Source of the DNA: Verrucomicrobia subdivision 3 bacterium UBA693
GTDB lineage: Bacteria > Verrucomicrobiota > Verrucomicrobiia > Limisphaerales > UBA8199
Assembly (NCBI GenBank): GCA_002298785.1
Contig: DBMR01000056.1
Location: 1 to 64,000 of the forward strand
DNA length: 64,000 nt
Direction: 5' to 3'
This document shows, piece by piece, positions 9,055 to 18,600 of the stretch; the stretch's first letter is position 1; each line of letters starts with the position of its first letter. Both the position numbers and the translations under genes were made by a program. The notes below the pieces were generated by a model. The model was not told the DNA's origin and made no database searches. It saw only the letters and a program-made list of their open reading frames with translations.

Positions 9055-10254
9055 ATGGAGCTGGAAACCTTGGTCAAAATGGCCATCGATCAGGGCGCAA
9101 GCGATTTGCACCTGGAGGCCGGGATGCCGGCTGCGATCCGCGTCCGCGGCGCGTTAAAGGTTGTGGGCGGGCCGGTACCGCCGGCCGAACTGCAGTCAGC
9201 CGCACGCAAGCTCATTGGGGGCGACCAATGGCCGATGTTCGTGGAAAGACGCTCGTTTGACCTGTCCCGAACCATTGCGGGCGTGCGCTGTCGCGTGAAT
9301 GTCATGCACACCGCGAGGGGTATTGGATTTGCGATCCGGCTATTGGCCACCTTCCAGGCGAGCATCGAGCGCCTGAACCTGCACCCGGACCTGAAGCGCC
9401 TGATCAATCATTCGCATGGCCTCATCCTCGTGAGTGGGCCGACCGGCTGTGGCAAGTCGTCCACTCTCGCGGGACTGATCCAGGAGATCAATCTCGCGGA
9501 CGCACGGCACATTGTCACCATTGAGAGCCCCATCGAGTATGCCTTCCGTCCCAGGCGCTCCTACATCCGCCAACGCGAGGTGGGCCGGGATACCCCCAGT
9601 TTTGAACAGGCGCTGCTGGACGCGCTCAGAGAAGATCCGGACGTGCTGATGGTGGGAGAAATGCGCGAGGCTGAAACCATGCGTCTAACGCTGGGAGCGT
9701 CAGAAACAGGTCACCTGGTGCTGGCCACCGTCCATTCTTCCTCTTGCGTCGAGGCTCTACAACGCGTCATCTCGGCCTTCCCGGCGGAGATTCAGAGCAG
9801 TGTGGCTTCCCAACTTGCTGGAACACTACTCGCTGTGATAGCCCAGAAATTGGTCTTCCGCCCCGAACAAGGTATTCGCGTTCCGGAATGCGAAATCCTG
9901 ATGGCGACACACGCCGTGAAAAACTTTATTCGCACGCGGGACTTCTTTAAGATCGCGACGTGCCTGGAAACCGGCGCGGAACATGGGATGTGGACGTTCA
10001 CGCGGTATAAGACGTGGCTGGACTCGCGCAGGCAATGGTGCCTGCCCGGCGAAGCGTTGGAACCGCCCGATTCGGATTTGCCGGAAATACCGAATCCGGC
10101 TCCGGAGCCGTTTAAAGCGCCTGCGGCCCGCGAAGCGTCGGAGCCGCGTCGACTGGACTCCCCCGTCATAGTCCGCGCGCCAGCCAGCACACGGATTGAA
10201 ATTGAACCTGACGAAAGTGAATTTGGAAAAATTCTGAAACGACCCGGGGTATGA
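9055..10254 (+). CDS. PilT-like type IV pilus ATPase
   Basis: This is a secretion/pilus-retraction ATPase of the GspE/PilT superfamily. Visible motifs are the N-terminal PAS-like start (ASDLHLEAGMPAAIRVRG), Walker A GPTGCGKS at about 127-134, the Asp box region IESPIEYAF, Walker B with the T2SE signature LREDPDVLMVGEMRE, and the His-box region TGHLVLATVHSS. The sequence differs from textbook PilT in ESPIE instead of EDPIE and VHSSS instead of LHTNS. After the ATPase core there is a Pro/Glu/Ala-rich tail of about 75 residues that PilT normally lacks. The start at 9055 removes an upstream extension that overlaps mogA. Its ATGA junction couples it to the following lipoprotein. No pilin or other pilus genes are nearby. 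Confidence 0.88.
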   Translation: MELETLVKMAIDQGASDLHLEAGMPAAIRVRGALKVVGGPVPPAELQSAARKLIGGDQWPMFVERRSFDLSRTIAGVRCRVNVMHTARGIGFAIRLLATFQASIERLNLHPDLKRLINHSHGLILVSGPTGCGKSSTLAGLIQEINLADARHIVTIESPIEYAFRPRRSYIRQREVGRDTPSFEQALLDALREDPDVLMVGEMREAETMRLTLGASETGHLVLATVHSSSCVEALQRVISAFPAEIQSSVASQLAGTLLAVIAQKLVFRPEQGIRVPECEILMATHAVKNFIRTRDFFKIATCLETGAEHGMWTFTRYKTWLDSRRQWCLPGEALEPPDSDLPEIPNPAPEPFKAPAAREASEPRRLDSPVIVRAPASTRIEIEPDESEFGKILKRPGV

Positions 10255-10619
10255 AATACAGTTTGTTAGCAATGACTTTGCTCGCGCTGCTGGCGCTGGG
10301 CGTCGGCTGCGTAACGAAAGGCGAGGCCAATGCGCGGGCTCGCGAAGCGTTCCTGGCTGGTCAACAACAGGGGATGGCACGCCGCGCAGGAGCGGCCGGA
10401 CCGGTGGTGGTGATAAACGGCCCAGTGCAATCACCAACGCTACCCTGGTCGCCGGATCTCACCCTGGCCAAAGCCATCGTGGCGGCCGGCTATCGCGGAA
10501 ACGATCCCACCTCCATCGTTATCAGCCGAAACGGCCAGGACATTGCAGTCGACCCTAAGCGACTGCTGGCCGGCGAAGACCTGCCGCTGTTTGCCGGTGA
10601 CGCGATAGAAATCCACTGA
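10251..10619 (+). CDS. Small lipoprotein, SLBB-like
   Basis: A 122-residue predicted lipoprotein. The signal peptide ends in a lipobox with LGVGC, giving a lipidated Cys20. The C-terminal half (VVVINGPVQSPTLPWSPDL to LFAGDAIEIH) looks like the SLBB fold of polysaccharide-export proteins: G-x-V, then a helix LAKAIVAAGY, and a terminal PGD-like turn (AGDAIEI). Its ATG overlaps the stop codon of the PilT-like gene, so the two are probably translated together. This suggests a shared envelope function. The exact role is unknown. Confidence 0.75.
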   Translation: MKYSLLAMTLLALLALGVGCVTKGEANARAREAFLAGQQQGMARRAGAAGPVVVINGPVQSPTLPWSPDLTLAKAIVAAGYRGNDPTSIVISRNGQDIAVDPKRLLAGEDLPLFAGDAIEIH

Positions 10620-10627
10620 AGGCCGCT

Positions 10628-11710
10628 TTAGCGGTCAGCCGGTTTTGCAGCCTCAATTTGGAGAGATTTAAAGCGGGGCGAAACGAACTTCCGCTCAACT
10701 CCATTACCACGCGTGATGATCAGCACTTCGGTGTGCGGCAGCGCAGCGATAAAGGCCAGGCCTCGCTCCCTGCCCAGAATACAAACCGCTGTGGCCGCTG
10801 CGTCGGTGGTGGTGGCGTTGGGTGCAATAACGGTCGCTTGCACTCGATGAGTCAAACCCAAACCAGTGCGGGGATCCACTATATGCGAGTATCGAACCCC
10901 TCCAATCTCCACGGCCTGTTCACTGTCGCCAGACGTGGAGATACCTGCATTTGACAAGATCAGATTCCTGGTCAGCATGTTTGTTTTGGAGTCGATATCA
11001 GTGATGCCCACCTTCCAACCCGCCTGACCAGGCGGTGCATTACCAATGGCGATATCACCACTCGCGGCTACCAGGGCGCGATCAATCCCCATGTTCCTCA
11101 GAACTTTCAAGGCCTCATCCGCAGCATAACCTTTGGCAATTCCACCGACATCCAACCGCATGCCCGGCCGCAGCAGCGTGACGGTGCGCTGACGCGGATC
11201 CAGCCGCAGGAATCGATAACCCACACATTGCGACGCAGCCCTCAACTCCGCTGGTTCCGGGAGCGTCTTCCGCTTTCTCGAAAAGCGCCATAGTCGCACA
11301 TACGGACCGATGGTGCAGTCAAAGGCTCCCCCCGACAGCTTTGAGATTTCCTCGGAACGCTGCAAGACCACAAATAGATCTGAGCTAACGGAGACCGGTT
11401 GGCCCACAGGAGCCTCACGCAAACGTGAGAGCTCACTATCGGCCTGATAATCGCTCAGGATGTCATCCAGCGCGTTGACGCGCGCGAAGGCTGCTGTGGC
11501 AGCCGCACTGGCAGAGTCCCGGTTCGTGGCATACAACGTCATCTCGTACATCGTCCCCATGCTCGGACTGGTGAAATGATAGCGCTCCAGTGGCGCCTCG
11601 GGCCCAGGTGCCGTGGGTTTGGGCGCGGTGCGGCACCCGGTGCCCCAGAAGACCAGGAGCAGGCAAGGCACCGACCACAGCGGGAAACGAGCACACAAGG
11701 ATGAACGCAT
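10628..11710 (-). CDS. apbE: FAD:protein FMN transferase (ApbE), lipoprotein
   Basis: ApbE moves FMN from FAD onto a Thr or Ser of target proteins outside the cytoplasm, for example in Rnf or Nqr complexes. The 360-residue protein has a signal peptide with a lipobox (VFWGTGC), so it is probably anchored in a membrane. Family motifs are present: the opening SPSMGTMYEMTLYA, the FAD-binding DVGGIAKGYAADEAL, STSGDSEQ, HIVDPRTGLG and the metal-binding ATTTDAAATAVCILG. No flavinylation target gene lies in the window. It converges on the SLBB-like lipoprotein gene with eight bases between them. Confidence 0.94.
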   Translation of the reverse strand: MRSSLCARFPLWSVPCLLLVFWGTGCRTAPKPTAPGPEAPLERYHFTSPSMGTMYEMTLYATNRDSASAAATAAFARVNALDDILSDYQADSELSRLREAPVGQPVSVSSDLFVVLQRSEEISKLSGGAFDCTIGPYVRLWRFSRKRKTLPEPAELRAASQCVGYRFLRLDPRQRTVTLLRPGMRLDVGGIAKGYAADEALKVLRNMGIDRALVAASGDIAIGNAPPGQAGWKVGITDIDSKTNMLTRNLILSNAGISTSGDSEQAVEIGGVRYSHIVDPRTGLGLTHRVQATVIAPNATTTDAAATAVCILGRERGLAFIAALPHTEVLIITRGNGVERKFVSPRFKSLQIEAAKPADR

Positions 11711-11712
11711 GG

Positions 11713-11741
11713 AAAATAAAAGGCCGGCCTCTCGGCCGGCC
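11713..11741 (-). terminator. Rho-independent terminator of the Gfo/Idh gene
   Basis: Two perfect GGCCGGCC arms (11722-11729 and 11734-11741) enclose a four-base loop. On the minus strand the hairpin is followed by a run of T residues interrupted by one A. It lies 23 bases past the stop codon of the minus-strand oxidoreductase gene that ends at 11764. Confidence 0.85.
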
Positions 11742-11763
11742 GTAGATCTATCACGGAGATGAA

Positions 11764-13110
11764 TCAGCCCTTCGTCACGGGAACTACAGGAGGATTGGCC
11801 AGGATGTTATGCTGGCTGGGCATGGGCGGTTGCAGCGTACGGAAAGAACCCCACGTCATCTTCGAGGGATCCGTATAAAGCAATTCCGGTCCGTAGGCGA
11901 AGTTCGAATTCAGAATATCCTCGGCGGTCACCTCACCACCGCTGTAGGCGGCCTCGCGGCCCATGATCGCCGTCAGGGTGCTGTCGGTAACCTGCTTGGC
12001 TTCGTTCAGCGGCTTGTCGTCAATGATAGCGCGAATCAAGTCCACGTGCTCGTTGACGTAACCGTTGTCCTTGGTGATGCCGGTCGGGCGCCAGTTCTTG
12101 CCGTCTTTGGTGCGGATAATATTGCGCCCATCGTTCAGTTCCACGACGCCGTTGCAGCCCGCCGCAGCTTCGCTCACCGCGGACCAACTGCGCTTGACCT
12201 GGCCGCAGTAACTGTGATTGCGCACGCCATTCGCATAGACAAACTCGACGGCAAAATTGTCCCAGATTTCGCCCGACTTGCCTTCCAGTTGCTGGCGAGC
12301 TCCCATACCCCAGGCCCGGATAGGGTGCTCGTTCTTCATAATCCAATTGGCGATGTCCAGATTGTGAACGTGCTGTTCGCAAATGTGATCGCCGCAGAGC
12401 CAGATATAATGATACCAATTGGCGATTTGCCGTTCCAGGTCCGTTTGACCGTGATCGCCACGATGCCAGATCGGCCCGCCATTCACCCAATAAGTCCGGA
12501 GCGCGATAATGTCGCCGATGGCCCCGTCATGCAGACGCTTAACCGTTTCAATGTAGCTGGGACGATGGCGGCGCTGCGTGCCGGCGGCAACCTTGAGGTT
12601 TTTCTTTTTCGCCTCTTCATAGGCGGCATACATGATCCGGCAGCCGGGTCCATCCACCGCAACCGGCTTTTCCATGAACACATGTTTGCCGGCGGCGATG
12701 GCGGCGCGAAAATGCGGCGCACGAAAACCGGGAGGGGTAGCCAGGATGGCATAATTCACGCCGGGTACTTCCAGCGCCTTCTGGTACCCATCAAAACCGC
12801 TGAAGCATTTGTCTTCCGGCAGGCCGAAAGAATCTTTGCCGGCTTTGGCCTTGTCCGGGAAAATGTCGGCAACGGCCACCACTTTTGCCTCGACACCCAC
12901 TTCCTTTGCGGCTTCGAGGAAGTTCTGGCCCGCCCCACCGCCGCGTCCGCCCAATCCAATGATCACCGCATTGATCGGTTGCTTGTTCTGGCCCAGCGTG
13001 ATGGACGGGAAGTTCACCACCGCCGCAGCTGAAGCCGCAGCCAGGGTGGAAGTCCGAATAAACTGCCGGCGCGAGAGTGACGCGCCATGAGGATTGGTTT
13101 TGTCTTGCAT
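11764..13110 (-). CDS. Tat-exported Gfo/Idh/MocA-family oxidoreductase
   Basis: A 448-residue NAD(P)-dependent oxidoreductase of the glucose-fructose oxidoreductase / inositol dehydrogenase family. It carries a twin-arginine signal (SRRQFIR, then a hydrophobic Ala-rich stretch), so it is folded with its cofactor before export. The Rossmann fold starts with NAVIIGLGGRGGG, followed by the AVADIF acidic end and the catalytic EKPVAVD motif (HVFMEKPVAVDG). Verrucomicrobia and Planctomycetes carry many such exported paralogues, often in sugar-degradation loci. Substrate is unknown; a GH109-like glycosidase activity is an alternative for this fold. It lies 71 bases downstream of the FG-GAP/SUMF1 gene and ends at a strong terminator. 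Confidence 0.93.
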   Translation of the reverse strand: MQDKTNPHGASLSRRQFIRTSTLAAASAAAVVNFPSITLGQNKQPINAVIIGLGGRGGGAGQNFLEAAKEVGVEAKVVAVADIFPDKAKAGKDSFGLPEDKCFSGFDGYQKALEVPGVNYAILATPPGFRAPHFRAAIAAGKHVFMEKPVAVDGPGCRIMYAAYEEAKKKNLKVAAGTQRRHRPSYIETVKRLHDGAIGDIIALRTYWVNGGPIWHRGDHGQTDLERQIANWYHYIWLCGDHICEQHVHNLDIANWIMKNEHPIRAWGMGARQQLEGKSGEIWDNFAVEFVYANGVRNHSYCGQVKRSWSAVSEAAAGCNGVVELNDGRNIIRTKDGKNWRPTGITKDNGYVNEHVDLIRAIIDDKPLNEAKQVTDSTLTAIMGREAAYSGGEVTAEDILNSNFAYGPELLYTDPSKMTWGSFRTLQPPMPSQHNILANPPVVPVTKG

Positions 13111-13181
13111 GGTTATTGCCGTTTTTTAGTTTTCAATCATAACTGCCGACCCACGACTGACGTCCAGGTCCGCCGTTAAAT

Positions 13182-15338
13182 TCAATCTCGTTCCACACCG
13201 CTCGTCCAGTATTTCTGCAACTCACCGGCGGAGGGCACCTTCAAAGGACGCACGATGCGAAAACCCACAAACTGCGCGTCCGAAAAGTACCAGATGCTCT
13301 TGGGCAGTTGGGGATCCTGCATTTTCCAAGCCCGATCCGACCCGCGCCGGGCCGCGCTGCGGCACTTGGAGGCCTCATCATCCCACGATCCGCCCCGGAC
13401 CGAATGGGGATACGGTTTGGTGGCCTTGTTCCACGGCTCAGTGACCGTGCCTTGCTGCGCGGACACACGATAGTAATTGGGGTCATATTGGTCCAAAACC
13501 CACTCCACCACGTTGCCGCACATATCGTAGAGGCCCCAGGCATTGGGTTTCTTCTTCCCTACCTTTTGATACTTGAAATCGCTGTTTTGCTCAAACCATC
13601 CGTATTCCGGAAGCTTGGTTGGATCATTGCCAAAATAGAATGCCGTCTTGGTGCCCGCGCGACAGGCGTATTCCCATTCCGCTTCGGTTGGGAGGCGATA
13701 GAAATGCCCCGTTTTCGCGCTGAGCCATTGGCAGTATTTATTCGCGGCATGCTGCGTCATGGCGATCGCAGGATAGCCGTCCTTGCCCATGCCAAAGCTC
13801 ATCTCCACATACGGCTTGGAAGGATGGGTGATGACATCCGCCAGTTTGTCGCCATCGGCATCCGTGGGCACGCTGCCACGAGTGCGGCGTTCCTCATCAG
13901 GATACATGAACAGCTCATACTCATTCCAGGTGATCTCGCATTTGCCCATCCAGAAAGGCTCGATTTTGACCGTATGCTGCGGCCCTTCGTCGGCCTGGTG
14001 ATTGGGTTCGGCATCCGGACTGCCCATGGTAAACTCGCCCGCCGGAATCGGCATCATGGCATAGCTCACCCGGGTGCCGGGGATGGCGTTGGTGTAAGGT
14101 TGCATCTCGGCTTCCGTCTTCTCCACCAGTTTTGACATGATTCGACTGTGAATATCCGGGATGGTGATGTTGTCGTTATCCGCCAGGGAAACCAGTCCGC
14201 CAAAAATACCCGGGGTGCAGGTTTCACCGGCCCAGGCGTACAGTTGGTAACGGGTGGAGAACTTGCCGGTGGCGGGCTGGGTGAAAACGATCAGACCGTT
14301 AGGAGTGGCAGCGATGCTGGTAAAGAGATCGTTGGTCGCGGAAATGGTCTGAGCCAAAGTGGGCGCCTTGCTGCCGTCGAACGTGAACAATCCGGCAGTC
14401 TGACCTTCGCCGAAAATAGCGGCAAACCCGGCACCTTTCGCGCGATCCAGCGGGAGAATGGCTTTGACCGGCTTGCCGAGGTCATACGGCTGCGCCTTGC
14501 CGAATTCCAGTTTCCCGGGGGCGCTCTCCAGTAGCGGATGGAACACCACTTGGCTCTCGCCCGGTTTGAACACCAGGAAATCGCGGGAATTTTCAGCCCG
14601 AAAACTGCCAACGCAATAATCAACACCAGCAGGCAATCCGGTCAGGCTGGCAGCATCCACCAACTTGCCAGACGCTACTGCCTGGACCTTTAACGCGTCC
14701 GCACCGACGAGCAAAGCCAGGTAATCCGGCCCACCCTGTTTCAAGGACAACCGGTTGGCTTTAGCCGGTACCCCGGCCAGCGCGGATTCGCTGATCTTGG
14801 GGTATTCCGCTCCGTCATTGCGCAATAACGTCCCCAGGTTGGCGTCAGGGGAGTTGTAAATGCTGCCCACAAACAGGTCGGCCGCTGGAGTGTTTCCCAC
14901 CCCGCCAACATCCAGAACCGTAACCACGTTCGGACCAAGCCCAGCTTCGAATGGTAGAATCTGCGGTTTGGCCGACGAACCGCGATTGGAGATATCCACG
15001 ATGCTGATCTGGTTGGCGTCGGGTCCGGTCAACGCAATGGCTTCCCCGGGTCCTGCCGTCAGCTTACCGATGGAGATACCGGTCACCCCTTTGATGCCAC
15101 TCGGCCGATTGTCCACCCAGGCAAACAAACCGGTCTCGAGCTGGTAGCCCAGCCGCATTTTGCCGCTCTCTTTGTCGACAATGACGATGTCGGAGCGTCC
15201 ATCACCGTCGAAATCCCCGCGCGCAAAAAGTTCGCGGGCCGTTTCAAAAACCAAACCACTCCGCACCTGCGCCAAAGCAGGGGAAGGCGTTAGAGTAAGA
15301 AAGAGACTCAGAGCAGCAGGAAAAAAGTAAGCTTTCAT
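13182..15338 (-). CDS. Exported FG-GAP plus SUMF1 (formylglycine-enzyme-like) protein
   Basis: The 718-residue protein has a signal peptide (MKAYFFPAALSLFLTLTPSPALA). An FG-GAP/VCBS-type beta-propeller region then opens with the calcium-loop motif GDFDGDGRSDIVIVD near residue 45. From about residue 430 to the end is a SUMF1/FGE-sulfatase domain, shown by PIPAGEFTMGSP, MGKCEITWNEYELF, RLPTEAEWEYACRAGT, LYDMCGNVVEWV and VRGGSW. The Cys pair used by true formylglycine-generating enzymes is not visible after GGSW, where the sequence is DDEASKCRSAARRG, so catalytic sulfatase maturation is unlikely. A second ATG at 15341 is equally possible as start. It is divergent from the GH106-like gene. Confidence 0.88.
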   Translation of the reverse strand: MKAYFFPAALSLFLTLTPSPALAQVRSGLVFETARELFARGDFDGDGRSDIVIVDKESGKMRLGYQLETGLFAWVDNRPSGIKGVTGISIGKLTAGPGEAIALTGPDANQISIVDISNRGSSAKPQILPFEAGLGPNVVTVLDVGGVGNTPAADLFVGSIYNSPDANLGTLLRNDGAEYPKISESALAGVPAKANRLSLKQGGPDYLALLVGADALKVQAVASGKLVDAASLTGLPAGVDYCVGSFRAENSRDFLVFKPGESQVVFHPLLESAPGKLEFGKAQPYDLGKPVKAILPLDRAKGAGFAAIFGEGQTAGLFTFDGSKAPTLAQTISATNDLFTSIAATPNGLIVFTQPATGKFSTRYQLYAWAGETCTPGIFGGLVSLADNDNITIPDIHSRIMSKLVEKTEAEMQPYTNAIPGTRVSYAMMPIPAGEFTMGSPDAEPNHQADEGPQHTVKIEPFWMGKCEITWNEYELFMYPDEERRTRGSVPTDADGDKLADVITHPSKPYVEMSFGMGKDGYPAIAMTQHAANKYCQWLSAKTGHFYRLPTEAEWEYACRAGTKTAFYFGNDPTKLPEYGWFEQNSDFKYQKVGKKKPNAWGLYDMCGNVVEWVLDQYDPNYYRVSAQQGTVTEPWNKATKPYPHSVRGGSWDDEASKCRSAARRGSDRAWKMQDPQLPKSIWYFSDAQFVGFRIVRPLKVPSAGELQKYWTSGVERD

Positions 15339-15613
15339 CATTTCTAAAAATGCGGGCACAGTTTGGGGATCACGCTTGGAAAATGTCAAACTCAGAGCAC
15401 ACAAAAAGCGGCCACAAAGCATCACCTTTTTGGGGGAGGTCCAAGAGCTGGAATCAGCTCCTGGCACAGGGGATACTGGCGATTTCCGCCAAGGCCGCTC
15501 GACTCGGCTCTCGCCAGCAGCCGAACTTTTCACCTGCTGCCGGTTCGGATGCCGGGCCTTTGAAAACTTTTGACTCGCCTTTGGTGCGAAGGCAAACTGC
15601 CGTGGTTGCCGCT

Positions 15614-18600
15614 ATGAAATCCCTCCTCCTTTGCTGCGCGCTGGCCCTGGTGCCAGGCTATCTCCTCCAAGCCCGGGATTCAAATCTCCCGAAGGAAACG
15701 GCCGCTCAGGCTCGTAAAGTCTTTCAAAAACCTGGCGCCGATTACAGTACCGGGCCGCTCTGGGTGTGGAATGACATGCTCACGGATGCCCAAATCCGCG
15801 CCGACCTCCGGGATTTGGCCGCGCAATCCGTCAAGCAGGTGTGGGTGCACCCCCGCCCGGGCCTGATGACTCCTTACTTCTCGTCGACCTGGTTTCATCT
15901 TTGGCAGACGGCGCTGGACGAGGCGGAAAAGCTGGGCATGAAAGTCTGGATCTACGATGAAAACAGCTACCCCTCAGGGTTCGCCGGAGGAATGGTACCC
16001 GAAGCGATGCCGGAGTCTCGCGGACGAGGATTGGCCTTAAAGACCGAGCAAACGCCACCTCGCTGGACGCCGGAAACCATTGGTGTTTACCGCATAACCG
16101 ATGGAAAGGTGGAAAATCTCAGTGCCAGGGTACGCAACGGTGAAACCGGTTTCCCCAGCGGGAAATACTTGATAGCGACGCAAGTGCGCTCAGGGAACTC
16201 CCCCTGGCACGCGAACCGGTCTTACGTCAACCTGCTCTCTCCGGGAGTGACCGAGAAGTTCCTCGAACTGACGCTCGAACCTTATCGCAAGGAGATCGGA
16301 CAACACTTTGGCAAGCGCGTGCCGGGTGTGTTCACGGATGAACCGAACATCCGTCCCGCTGGTGGCTGGCCGTGGAGCGAAATCCTGGCGGCGGAGTTCC
16401 AGAAACGCTGGGGCTACGATCTATTGGACCACCTTCCCAGCCTCGAACAACCGGTCGGCGATTGGCGGAAAATCCGGCACAATTACTTCGAGGTGCTAAA
16501 CGCGCAATTTATTGAACACTGGGCGAAGCCCTACTACGAATACTGCGAGCAGCATCGGCTGCAATTTACCGGGCACTACTGGGACCATGAGTGGCCGAAT
16601 TGCCAGGGTGTGCCAGACAACATGGCCATGTACGGCTGGCATCAGCGCCCGGCGATCGACTGCCTGATGAACCAATACGCCGAGCATACCCACGCCCAGT
16701 TTGGCAATGTGCGCATGGTACGTGAATTAGCCAGCGTGGCCAACCAATTGGGCCGGCGCCGAACCCTTTGTGAAACCTACGGCGCGGGCGGGTGGGATCT
16801 CCGATTCGAGGACATGAAACGCATTGGGGACTGGCTGTCGGTGCTGGGGGTCAACACCATCAACCAACACCTGACCTATTCCACAATTCGCGGGGCGCGG
16901 AAGCGCGATCATCCGCAGTCCTTCTCATACCACACACCGTGGTGGCCGGCCTACCACGTGTCCGCTGAATACTTCGCCCGCCTGTCCGCCGCGCTTTCCC
17001 AGGGCGAACAAATCAATAAGATCCTGATTCTGGAGCCCACCACCACTGCCTGGATGTACCAAGGCGACGGCGGCAAACTCGGAGAGTTGGGCGACGCATT
17101 CTTCAAATTGCTGCTCGGTCTTGAAGCGGCGCAGGTGGAATATGACCTGGTTTCGGAGGATATCCTGGCCCGTCACGGAAAAGCCGGGGACCAAGCCCTC
17201 CAGGTCGGCAAACGTGAATACTCGCTAGTGATCATTCCGCCCTTTACCGAAAATCTCAACCGCACTACCAGGGAGTTGCTGGACCGCTCGAAAGTCTCGA
17301 TCCAGGACGCCGGCGCCCCACCCCCGCGCCTGGACGGGGCTGCCGTTGGAGGAGAATCCGCGTACGACCAGGCTTGCACCCGTTTTCGGACCGACCCTGC
17401 CGCCGGCATCGCACGGCTTGTCGATCTGGCGGCCAAAGCACAGCCAAGCGCTGGCTTTGCCATCCAACGGGCCAATGGCGACCGGGGCATCCTGTTTCAT
17501 CAACGCCGCGAGTTGGCCGACAGCGAATTGGTCTTCCTGGTCAACACTAGCATCGACCACGCTGCCTCCGGCAACATTCTCACTTCGAAACGTGGCGTGG
17601 AAGAATGGGATTTGTATACAGGAAAGATTCAACCTTGCGGCGGCGTAAGCGGAAAGGAAGGGCTTACCATTCCGTACTCACTCCCGCCTTCGGGCAGCAA
17701 ACTCCTGCTCCTTTCATCGCGAACCACCAGCCACCCGGTTCCAACCGGCATTAGCCGCGTGATCGAACCGGTCAGCAGTCCCAAGGTCACCCGAAATGAA
17801 CCGAATGTATTGACCTTGGATTTTGTCGACGTCACTTCGCACGGCGAATCCCGCAGCAACATTTACTTTTACGCGGCCAATCGCTTTGTGTGGCAGCGCC
17901 ACGGCCTGGACCAGAATCCGTGGGACAGCGCCGTGCAATACAAAGATGAATTGATTTCGAAAACCTTCCCGGCAGGAAGCGGCTTTACCGCAACGTACAA
18001 GTTCACCGTTGAAGGTCGTCCACCCGGGGACCTCGCAATCGTCCTGGAACGACCGGACTTGTATCGAGTGAGCTGCAACGGCCACGAACTAAACTGGAAT
18101 CGCGAAAGCTGGTGGTTGGATCGGGCTTTCGGACGACTCCCCCTGGGCGAATTCGCTCAGGCGGGGGAGAACCAGATCCGGATCGAGGCGTCGCCCTTCA
18201 CCATGTTCCACGAACTGGAATCCGCCTACCTATTGGGAGACTTTGACCTGAAGCCCGCAGACCAGGGATTTGTCATCCTCCCACCGCGTGCCATGGAACT
18301 CGGAACCAAGCCGAAGGCATTGACCCAGGCGAATAATCCCGACGGAACAATGTGGCTTTCAGCGGGAATGGGATTCACCGACGGCGATGCCGGCAAGCCA
18401 GCCGTTGACGGGGCCCCGTGGCTGGTTTTTGATCTGGGAAAAGAAACGGAATTGGCGGGAATCCAGCTCTGGAATTACAACGAGGGCAGCCCGCGCGACC
18501 TCACCAAAAGAGGCATCAAAAAATTCCGGCTCACGGCCTCGATCAGTGATAATTCCGCTCAACAAGGAGTGAGTTTGGGGGAATTTGAAATCGGCCCGGC

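Noticed and set aside
10624..10635. CCGC-TTTA-GCGG mini-hairpin between the convergent lipoprotein and apbE genes.
   Set aside because: Four base pairs only, without a T-run; not enough for a terminator call.
11809..13032. A 407-codon open frame on the plus strand opposite the Gfo/Idh gene.
   Set aside because: It mirrors the codon pattern of the real gene, has no family resemblance and lies wholly inside it.
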